Source of the DNA: Candidatus Hebobacteria bacterium
Lineage (GTDB): Bacteria; Armatimonadota; Hebobacteria; Hebobacterales; Hebobacteraceae
Reading direction: 5' to 3'
Assembly: GCA_029821235.1 (NCBI GenBank)
Contig: JALGTT010000048.1
Coordinates: forward strand, 1 to 8,161
Length of the DNA: 8,161 nucleotides
Part shown: piece after piece, positions 1 through 5,473 of the stretch
How positions within the stretch are numbered: the first letter of the stretch is position 1
Layout: each line of letters opens with the position of its first letter
Made by a program: the position numbers and the translations under genes
The notes under the pieces: model-generated
What the model was told of the DNA's origin: nothing
The model's input: only the letters and a program-made list of their open reading frames with translations
The model's database searches: none

Positions 1-156
1 TGGTTCAGGGAGAACGGGATAGAGCCCAAGGACGCTCCGGTGGCGGTGATTGACTACCCGGCCGACTACTACGTGGTGGCGTTTGCGGACGGTCACGTCG
101 AGGAATTGAGCAAGGACGAGTGGGGGTTTGAGGGAGAAACCTTGGAGCGCCGATAA
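1..156 (+). CDS. C-terminal end of an unidentified protein (pseudopilin-like tail?)
   Basis: The reading frame is open from the first base and ends at TAA (154-156), giving the last 51 residues of a protein whose start lies outside the window. The tail contains YYVVAFADGHVEEL (residues 23-36) followed by an acidic end. A hydrophobic strand leading into F-A-D-G-H-V resembles the C-terminus of the prepilin-type 'H-X9-DG' proteins common in Planctomycetes and Armatimonadota. However, the family histidine ten residues before the DG is a proline here (P20), so membership is not established. A good intrinsic terminator 70 bases downstream supports this being the true end of a plus-strand transcript. 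It could equally be another small beta-rich protein, and no function is assigned. Confidence 0.6.
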   Translation, partial: WFRENGIEPKDAPVAVIDYPADYYVVAFADGHVEELSKDEWGFEGETLERR

Positions 157-225
157 GCCAGCGTATTGTGCGCGCGTCGGGCGCGTCGGCATGCCGCGCG
201 CGGTCTGGGTCGAGCACACTCAAAT

Positions 226-264
226 GCGGGGCCCGCCCTTCCAGGCGAGCCCCGTTCTTCTTTG
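226..264 (+). terminator. Intrinsic terminator after the first gene
   Basis: CGGGGC (227-232) pairs perfectly with GCCCCG (249-254). After one C/A mismatch, CGCC (234-237) pairs with GGCG (244-247), leaving a 6-base loop. The stem is followed directly by TTCTTCTTTGTGTT, a good T-rich tail on the plus strand. It ends the transcript of the gene stopping at 156. Read on the minus strand, the stem is followed only by CATTTGAG, so it would be a weaker terminator for the converging protease gene that stops at 280. Confidence 0.75.
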
Positions 265-279
265 TGTTGCAGTAAGTCG

Positions 280-3200
280 CTACGGCGTGATGGTGAAGCT
301 CTGCGTCCGCGTGAGTTGATACGCGGTATCGGTGGCGTCCTCCACCGTCACGGTGAGCGTGTACTCGCCCGCGGTGAGTCCCGACGGGATATCCCACTCC
401 ATCGCACAGTAGGGTACGCCCGTGCTGGTGGCATCGCTGTTGAGGGTCGTCAGATTCGCGCCCGTGAGCGACACCGTTTGACTGGCGCTGGTGGGGCCGG
501 TCAACTGGAAAGTCACATCGAAGGTGCCGTCCGGTCCGACCAGGTCGGGGTCAAGACGCAGCGCGTCGAGGATGAGGTACGCGTACCCCGGATCAGAGGC
601 GGGCCCGCTGGATTGCGACGACCAACCCCAGTAACTAGCGCTGGAGGGATCCACTGCAGTGATCGCCGGTCCTCCCAACACCACCGGCGCTCCGGTGGGC
701 ATGATGAAGCCCCGATACACGTATACCGCCATCTGGTCCCGGGTCACCGGAGTGTCCGGGCGGTAGGTGCCGTCTCCGTAGCCGTGAACCACATTCTGGG
801 CCGCCGCGTACTCGATCTCGTCATAGGCCCAGTGGTCGGTAGGCACATCGCTGAAGGTGGGGGTGCCCGGTCCGGTGGGCACAGCCATCCCGCCGTAGAT
901 GCCGCGGGACACGTACACCGCCATCGCGTCCCTGTTCACCACCACTGAGGGACGGTAGGTGCCGTCGCCGTAGCCGCCGACGAGGCCTGCCCTCGCCAGA
1001 GCCTCGATCCACGGCCACGCCCAGTGGTCGGAGGGAACGTCGTCGAACTGCGCTTCATAGGCGGCGGTGGCGAGCTTGAGGGCTCTGGTCATGTAGACCG
1101 CCATGGCGGCGCGGTCAACGGCAACGGTCGGGCGGTAGGTGCCGTCGCCGTATCCGCCCACTACGAGCGGCACGCGGCCGGCGCACTCCTCGATCCAGAA
1201 TCTCGCCCAAGAGCCCGCAGTGCCCGGCTGCACGTCCTCGAACCGGCTGACCACCACATCCGAGGACGCCGTCTCCCCGGGCAGCGGCCCGCTGCTGTTC
1301 ACCATCTGCCAGGCGCAGGCAAGAGTGTCGTCCGAGGCAGGCGCGGTGGGGGAGACCGGGGCCGAATAGACCAATGTGGTGAGCGGCGGCGCGGTGATGT
1401 CGAAATTGAAGGTATTGGTGCCGCCGGGGGCCACATCCGCCGCCATCGTGACCGAGATGACGCTCCAGCGGTCGAGGCTGTTCAACGCCTCCAGTTGGCA
1501 GCCGCCGGCGACGGTCCAGGTGGTGGTGCCGATGTTGTGGTAGGTGATGGAGACCGACTGCTGCTCATCCCACTCCAACGCGGTCGGCAGCGACTCGCTG
1601 TCCACCGCGGCAACCGGGGCCGACTGGACGGTGATCGTCACGGTATCATTGTCGCTCACCGATGGAACCCCGTCGCAGGCCGCGGTCACTGTGATGTTGA
1701 CCACCATGTCGCTGCCCGTGGCATTGGTGGGAGCCGTGTAGGTGGGATTCTGCACCGCAGCGGAAGGGCTGAAACTGCCCCCCGCCCCGCCGTCATCCCA
1801 GGTCCAGGTGGCGATGCCGTGGCCCAGGGTATCGCTGGCGGTCGCGGTCAACGAGACCGAGCCCCCGCTGGCGACCGTGGTAGGGTCGGCGCCGGCGGTC
1901 ACGGTCACCGAGTGTGAGGAGGCGATGGTGATGCTGTCGCTTGGATACGGCGTGCCTGTAACATTGCCCGCGGTGTCCACCGCCCGCACCTCGATGGTGT
2001 GCGTCCCGGCCGACAGCGCGGAGGTGGTAAAGGTGTAGGCCTCCGTCCCGCCGTCGAACGTGCCGTCAGTGGCGGTGGCGTTCTGCCAGGAGCCGCCATC
2101 CACCCGGTACTGCACATTGGCGATGCGGTTGACCGTGCAGTCCGCCCCGGGGTACGACTGATTCGGGTAATAGCCCACCGAAGCGCTACCCGTGTAGGTG
2201 GGGGTAGTGTCGGTGGTGGGGTCGGGCGTATAGGCATTGAGCGAGGCCGTCGGAGCAACGTCCAGAATATCGGGGACGCCGTCGGTGTCGGTGTCCCGCC
2301 ACCCGATCTGCTGCTCGGTCACCGTACAGGTGGACAGCACGTTATTGTTCATGACGCACACCGGGTTGGTTCCGCAATTCGTATTCTGAATTCGCAGATA
2401 GCCGAAGTAAGCCGACGAATTGCACCCGGAATACTCGTCTGCCGCACCGAAGATGTGCCCCATCTCGTGGGCAGTCACCCGGTCCATGTTGGAGATGCCC
2501 CAACCGTCGTTGTCATATGTCAGGACGATGAGCGGACCGTTGATATAGGCGTACGCGAACCAGTTGTCGCTGAACTTGCCGTCCGCGTCATTGCTGCTGT
2601 CCACCACGAAGATGGTGAATGCCCAGTCCTTGTTGTTGTTGTTGCGCAGGTCATGGTCGTAGTTGCGCGCGGCCGTCAAGTAGGTGCTCGAGGTGCACGA
2701 GTACCCGAGGTTGGTAAGTATTTCGGCCATCCACAGTCCCTCGTCGCTCTGGGGACGGGTGATCGGCTCATAGCCCGTGGACGCGCCGTAGGTGTAGGTG
2801 TAGGTGAAGGAGACAGGCGCCACCGTATATGGATAGTGGGATGCCCACCAGTTGGTGGCCGCCAGTATCTCGGAGACTACGTTGGACTCCTCCGTACTCG
2901 TCCAGTCCTCGGTGTTCGTGTCTATGCTCCCGTTGCTCTCCACGAGGATCACCGATACGTACACTGACCCCAGCAGGTACTCCGAGGTCTGCCAACTCGC
3001 CGCCCCGGGCGGAGACGGCGAGATCCCCTCACGGTAGGGAACGCCCATTCCGGCGTCCGGCGGCAACAGCCAGTCTCCCACGAGCGGCTCGCCCATGATT
3101 TCGTGGGCGTCGGGCGCGGGCTCGCTCGGGGGGAGCACGAACGTCTCATTCCAGGCGTTCACCGCGTCCCAGGCGAGGCGACCGTAGCCCGCCGCCACGG

Positions 3201-3513
3201 TATCCGGATCGGCGAATCCTGTGGTCACCAGGTCCACTCGCGGGTCACTCCGCGCGGCCGCCGCCGCATCTTGTCCCATCTCCGCGATCACTACGTGTGG
3301 AGGGAATACGTGCCGCGCCACCACTCCTGCCTCGCCCAGGTCGGCCAGCAATGCGTCCAGTGAAGCCTGATCCGGGCAGTTGACCACGAGGAGATGCGCG
3401 GCCTCCTGAGGGGGAACCGCGGCCCATAGGGGCCCCGTGGCAAACAGGGGGATGGCTACCGCCAGCGCCACCATGACGGCAACCAGCGTACGACGGGGCA
3501 TGGCATCACTCAT
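280..3513 (-). CDS. Secreted SLH-anchored metzincin-like zinc metalloprotease
   Basis: Protein of 1077 residues. Start ATG at 3513-3511 was chosen because GGGAG lies 6 bases upstream and a signal peptide follows at once (MPRR, then a hydrophobic stretch to about residue 30, then LWAA). The open frame extends 53 codons further upstream without RBS or signal-peptide logic. Residues 40-122 form an alpha/beta segment that may be a propeptide. The protease domain spans about 180-405: HEMGHIFGAAD gives H349, E350, H353, and D359 as the likely third zinc ligand, followed by a cysteine-flanked Met-turn CVM (M388). DTDTDGVPDILD (407-418) looks like a calcium-binding thrombospondin-3-type loop. Ig-like domains follow: 430-530 (VQYRVDGGSW), 535-632, and 638-745 (NBR1-like, NIGTTTWT). 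Three SLH domains lie at 758-936, and a beta domain at 945-1077. Expected role (inference): an exported, calcium-stabilised protease held at the cell envelope by its SLH domains; the substrate is unknown. It appears monocistronic. Confidence 0.85.
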   Translation of the reverse strand: MSDAMPRRTLVAVMVALAVAIPLFATGPLWAAVPPQEAAHLLVVNCPDQASLDALLADLGEAGVVARHVFPPHVVIAEMGQDAAAAARSDPRVDLVTTGFADPDTVAAGYGRLAWDAVNAWNETFVLPPSEPAPDAHEIMGEPLVGDWLLPPDAGMGVPYREGISPSPPGAASWQTSEYLLGSVYVSVILVESNGSIDTNTEDWTSTEESNVVSEILAATNWWASHYPYTVAPVSFTYTYTYGASTGYEPITRPQSDEGLWMAEILTNLGYSCTSSTYLTAARNYDHDLRNNNNKDWAFTIFVVDSSNDADGKFSDNWFAYAYINGPLIVLTYDNDGWGISNMDRVTAHEMGHIFGAADEYSGCNSSAYFGYLRIQNTNCGTNPVCVMNNNVLSTCTVTEQQIGWRDTDTDGVPDILDVAPTASLNAYTPDPTTDTTPTYTGSASVGYYPNQSYPGADCTVNRIANVQYRVDGGSWQNATATDGTFDGGTEAYTFTTSALSAGTHTIEVRAVDTAGNVTGTPYPSDSITIASSHSVTVTAGADPTTVASGGSVSLTATASDTLGHGIATWTWDDGGAGGSFSPSAAVQNPTYTAPTNATGSDMVVNITVTAACDGVPSVSDNDTVTITVQSAPVAAVDSESLPTALEWDEQQSVSITYHNIGTTTWTVAGGCQLEALNSLDRWSVISVTMAADVAPGGTNTFNFDITAPPLTTLVYSAPVSPTAPASDDTLACAWQMVNSSGPLPGETASSDVVVSRFEDVQPGTAGSWARFWIEECAGRVPLVVGGYGDGTYRPTVAVDRAAMAVYMTRALKLATAAYEAQFDDVPSDHWAWPWIEALARAGLVGGYGDGTYRPSVVVNRDAMAVYVSRGIYGGMAVPTGPGTPTFSDVPTDHWAYDEIEYAAAQNVVHGYGDGTYRPDTPVTRDQMAVYVYRGFIMPTGAPVVLGGPAITAVDPSSASYWGWSSQSSGPASDPGYAYLILDALRLDPDLVGPDGTFDVTFQLTGPTSASQTVSLTGANLTTLNSDATSTGVPYCAMEWDIPSGLTAGEYTLTVTVEDATDTAYQLTRTQSFTITP
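706..1242 (-). repeat. Three tandem SLH-domain-coding repeats
   Basis: Three in-frame modules of about 50-55 residues lie inside the protease gene: 1078-1242, 898-1047 and 706-855. Each begins F-x-D-V, carries a W-rich middle and the signature GYGDGTYRP, and ends with R-x-x-M-A-V-Y. At DNA level the strand shown shares the 14-mer cggtaggtgccgtc at 761, 953 and 1133. SLH domains bind pyruvylated wall polymers or peptidoglycan and fix exported proteins to the envelope. SLH1 is the most diverged: its second half replaces the usual DHWA motif with AGSWARFWIEECAG. Confidence 0.85.
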
Positions 3514-3519
3514 ATTGGT

Positions 3520-3526
3520 CTCCCTT
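3520..3526 (-). promoter_or_regulatory. Ribosome binding site of the SLH protease
   Basis: On the minus strand the sequence reads AAGGGAG, then ACCAAT, then ATG. This purine-rich Shine-Dalgarno match with 6-base spacing fixes the start at 3513. A second in-frame ATG four codons later would also keep the signal peptide, but has no comparable RBS. Confidence 0.65.
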
Positions 3527-3813
3527 CGCCGGGGAAGTTTGGGGGGGATGCGTCGGTGATCGGGCCGGGCAATGGCACGCGAGCATGATGTTGGTGTGAG
3601 GAGAGAGTCCGCCAGAGGACCTGCCATGGCGCCAACGACGGGTCTGACTGATCCCATGTCCAGACGGCACATGCCTTCCCGCCCAATCTACGCCGAATCC
3701 GATCGAGGTCCGGTGGCCGCCCCGACCACCTGTCGGCAGCCTCGACCGGCAATTAGGGTAGCACTGGTCGCAGCCATGGTCAAGCCGCGAGGTACCCTCT
3801 CCGCCTCTGCTGG
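3527..3813. other. Intergenic stretch without a recognisable gene
   Basis: Upstream region of the protease gene. I see no convincing ORF, tRNA or riboswitch. It should hold the protease promoter. The best I found on the minus strand is TTGACC (3783-3778), a 17-base spacer and TACCCT (3760-3755). The -10 matches only three of six consensus positions, and it would give a 5' leader of roughly 240 bases, so I do not call it. A run of seven G (3541-3547) and an inverted-repeat cluster (3703-3745) are the only other visible structures. Confidence 0.5.
3703..3745. repeat. Nested inverted repeats in the divergent intergenic region
   Basis: TCGAGG (3703-3708) pairs with CCTCGA (3740-3745). Inside it GGTGG (3712-3716) pairs with CCACC (3726-3730). 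An alternative inner hairpin is CCGAC (3722-3726) with GTCGG (3732-3736). No T-run follows on either strand, so it is not an intrinsic terminator. It could be a protein-binding site or part of a folded protease leader RNA. Short GC-rich stems also arise by chance in such DNA. Confidence 0.35.
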
Positions 3814-3842
3814 TTGACCTGTCCCGCCTTTTCCGGTATTCT
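3814..3842 (+). promoter_or_regulatory. Sigma70-type promoter for lysA
   Basis: The -35 box TTGACC (3814-3819) matches 5 of 6 consensus positions. The spacer is exactly 17 bases, and the -10 box TATTCT (3837-3842) matches 4 of 6. Transcription would begin near 3849-3850, giving a leader of about 227 bases before the lysA ATG at 4077. That is long enough for RNA-based control. Confidence 0.6.
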
Positions 3843-3871
3843 GTCGGCGAATACAGGGTTGGTCAGCAGAC

Positions 3872-3949
3872 ATGAACACGGTTTCCGCCAAGTATTTCAT
3901 GTTTACGTACAAGCGCCTTGCTGGCGCTCGTGTGTTCGCGTCTGCGTAG
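3872..3949 (+). CDS. Possible 25-residue leader peptide upstream of lysA
   Basis: An ATG at 3872, about 22 bases after the predicted transcription start, opens a 25-codon frame ending at TAG (3947-3949). An internal in-frame ATG at 3899 would give 16 residues. The peptide is basic-aromatic (it contains AKYFMFTYKRLAG) with two lysine codons, AAG at 3890 and 3911. The second sits immediately before the first arm of the 3912-3928 hairpin. The stop codon falls between the second and third pairing segments of the leader. No strong Shine-Dalgarno is visible, and two lysines in 25 residues is not a clear enrichment. It may be a chance ORF; the placement is the main reason to list it. Confidence 0.3.
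   Translation: MNTVSAKYFMFTYKRLAGARVFASA
3912..3928 (+). promoter_or_regulatory. Leader hairpin 1:2 of the putative lysA attenuator
   Basis: AGCGCC (3912-3917) and GGCGCT (3923-3928) form a perfect 6-bp stem with a 5-base TTGCT loop and no T-tail. Its right arm, extended to CTGGCGCT (3921-3928), is repeated exactly at 4002-4009. It can therefore pair instead with GCGCCAG at 3979-3985, which is the left arm of the terminator-like stem. Confidence 0.45.
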
Positions 3950-3978
3950 ACGACAGACCCGGAAGATCGAGAACCACG

Positions 3979-4014
3979 GCGCCAGACCTCACACCGAGAG
4001 TCTGGCGCTTTCAC
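3979..4014 (+). terminator. Terminator-like stem in the lysA leader (candidate attenuator)
   Basis: GCGCCAGAC (3979-3987) pairs perfectly over 9 bp with GTCTGGCGC (4000-4008), with a 12-base loop. It is followed by TTTCAC, a short and imperfect U-tract. It lies between the promoter at 3814-3842 and the lysA start, so termination here would reduce lysA transcription. The left arm can alternatively pair with 3921-3927, so the stem is conditional. The weak U-tract means it might instead be a Rho-dependent, protein-binding or translational control element. Confidence 0.45.
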
Positions 4015-4076
4015 ATTGCGGGACCTCTAATACCAGGCGAAGGAAAGGGCAGAGCGCGGTGGACAAGGTGCAAGGA

Positions 4077-5387
4077 ATGCTCCTCGGGACCCAGACCGTC
4101 AACGGAAACGGCGTGCTGGAAATCGGCGGATGTGATGCGGTGGCGCTGGCGCAGGAGTTCGGCACCCCTCTCTATGTGGTGGACGAGCAGTGCCTGCGGG
4201 AAAACTGCCGGGCCTATCGGGAGGCCTTTGCAACACGCTACCCCCATTCCCACATCTCTTTCTCCGGCAAGGTGCTCACCACCATGGCGGTGTTCAAGAT
4301 CGCTCACCAGGAGGGATTGGGCCTGGATGTCTCCTCCGAGGGCGAACTTCACACCGCCCTGCGCGCAGGCATACCGGCGAGAGACATCGTCTTCCACGGC
4401 AACAACAAGTCGCGCCGGGAAATCGAGCGGGCGGTGATCGAGGGGGTGGGCCGCGTTGGCGTTGACAGTCTGGATGAGATCGAGGCCCTCCAGGAGGTGG
4501 CGGCCGCGCACGACGCCACCGTAGATGTGCTGGTGCGGGTGGCCCCCGGGGTGGCGGCGGACACGCACACCCACATTCAGACCGGCCGCGTGGATACCAA
4601 GTTCGGCTTCCCCATCGTGGGAGGCGCAGCCAAGGAGGCGGTGGCGGCCGCCCACGCAGCACCGAATCTCAAGGTGCGAGGCATCAACTGCCATATCGGC
4701 AGCCAGATCATGGACATCACTCCATTCGTACAAGCGGTCCGTCTGATGGTCGAGTTCGCGGCGGAACTCCGCAACAGCCTCGACCTCGTCATCGAGGAAC
4801 TGGACCTTGGAGGCGGGCTCGGCGTTCGTTACCTGCCAGAGGATCGGCCTCCTTCCATAGTCGAGTATGCGCAGGCGATCGCGGATGCGATGCGCGCCTC
4901 CTGCGAGAAATACGATCTGCCCCTCCCCCGGCTGATTCAAGAGCCGGGCCGCAGGCTCGCCGGGGAGGCGGGGATCACCCTCTATACGGTGGGAGTGGTG
5001 AAGACCGTGCCGGGCATCCGCACCTATGTGGTGGTGGACGGCGGGCTCTCCGACAATCCGAGGCCGGCCCTGTACGACGCGCGCTACCATGCCATTGTCG
5101 CGAACAAGGCGCGCGCGCCCCGCACCACCACGGTGACCGTGGCGGGCAAGCATTGCGAGACGGACACTCTTATCCAAGACCTGCAAGCGCCCGAAATCGC
5201 GCCGGGCGACATTCTCGCGGTGCAGACCACCGGCGCGTACAACTACTCCATGGCCAGCAACTATAACCGTCTCACCCGCCCGGCAATGGTGCTGGTGGCG
5301 AACGGCAGGGCCGACTTGATCGTCGAGCGCGAGAGTCTGGAGGACTTGACCCGCCTGGATCGCCTGCCCCCGCGATTGCGCGATTGA
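4077..5387 (+). CDS. lysA: Diaminopimelate decarboxylase
   Basis: PLP-dependent fold-type III enzyme that decarboxylates meso-2,6-diaminopimelate to L-lysine, the last step of bacterial lysine synthesis, in the cytosol. The 436 residues are close to the usual size (about 415-440). Visible features are GTPLYVVDE (29-37), the PLP lysine K65 in SFSGKV, GLDVSSEGEL (82-91), HIGSQ (206-210), the phosphate-binding GGGLG (245-249), EPGRR (289-293), and DGGLSDNPRPALYDARY (321-337). The partner-subunit active-site cysteine is C360 in CETDT, and YNYSMASNYN lies near the end. ATG 4077 was chosen because MLLGTQ...LEIGG aligns with the B. subtilis LysA N-terminus, with AAGGTG 6 bases upstream. GTG 4059, 9 bases after AAGGAAAGGG, is a real alternative adding six residues. 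A promoter and folded leader precede it. SFSGKV departs from the commoner YAxKA around the lysine. Confidence 0.95.
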   Translation: MLLGTQTVNGNGVLEIGGCDAVALAQEFGTPLYVVDEQCLRENCRAYREAFATRYPHSHISFSGKVLTTMAVFKIAHQEGLGLDVSSEGELHTALRAGIPARDIVFHGNNKSRREIERAVIEGVGRVGVDSLDEIEALQEVAAAHDATVDVLVRVAPGVAADTHTHIQTGRVDTKFGFPIVGGAAKEAVAAAHAAPNLKVRGINCHIGSQIMDITPFVQAVRLMVEFAAELRNSLDLVIEELDLGGGLGVRYLPEDRPPSIVEYAQAIADAMRASCEKYDLPLPRLIQEPGRRLAGEAGITLYTVGVVKTVPGIRTYVVVDGGLSDNPRPALYDARYHAIVANKARAPRTTTVTVAGKHCETDTLIQDLQAPEIAPGDILAVQTTGAYNYSMASNYNRLTRPAMVLVANGRADLIVERESLEDLTRLDRLPPRLRD

Positions 5388-5408
5388 GCCGCGAGGTCAT
5401 ATCGCGGT
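5388..5408 (+). other. Hairpin just after lysA
   Basis: CCGCGA (5389-5394) pairs with TCGCGG (5402-5407) around a 7-base loop, and G5388 with T5408 extends it by a wobble pair. It starts directly after the lysA stop codon. No T-run follows (TGAGGGTCG), so it is unlikely to terminate transcription alone. It could protect the 3' end or allow read-through into the next gene. Confidence 0.35.
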
Positions 5409-5449
5409 GAGGGTCGAAGCAGACGGATGGTGACACTTCGCGTGCATCC

Positions 5450-5469
5450 GTCGGCGATGGCGGGCCGAC
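5450..5469 (+). promoter_or_regulatory. Hairpin at the ribosome-binding position of the DUF58 gene
   Basis: GTCGGC (5450-5455) and GCCGAC (5464-5469) form a 6-bp stem with an 8-base loop that ends 4 bases before ATG 5474. No good Shine-Dalgarno is visible; the only G-rich stretch (GGCGGG) is inside the loop and stem. Translation may be weak, structure-dependent or coupled. It could also be coincidence in GC-rich DNA. Confidence 0.3.
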
Positions 5470-5473
5470 TTCG

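Noticed and set aside
168..205. GC-alternating stretch with the palindrome GGCATGCC near 188-195
   Set aside because: CG-rich self-complementary sequence is expected by chance here and has no clear structural or regulatory context.
166..3363. Several plus-strand open frames across the protease gene (for example 166-948, 1024-1917, 1999-2967)
   Set aside because: All are antisense to the signal-peptide/protease/SLH reading frame and show low-complexity R/G/V-rich translations without motifs.
3514..3672. N-terminal extension of the protease to an ATG at 3672
   Set aside because: The extra 53 residues are R/P-rich and precede a standard signal peptide, which needs to be N-terminal. A good RBS sits directly before ATG 3513.
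3918..4076. Extension of LysA to an upstream ATG at 3918
   Set aside because: It would translate straight through the 9-bp leader stem, and adds residues with no counterpart in LysA. The B. subtilis LysA N-terminus aligns at 4077.
3849..4076. Lysine riboswitch (L-box) or T-box in the lysA leader
   Set aside because: I looked for the L-box conserved core and the T-box GGGTGGNACC bulge sequence and saw neither. An Infernal search would settle it.
4011..5186. 391-codon minus-strand open frame opposite lysA
   Set aside because: It lies antisense to an unmistakable lysA. Its composition is rich in H, R and G, with no domain recognised: a typical shadow in GC-rich DNA.
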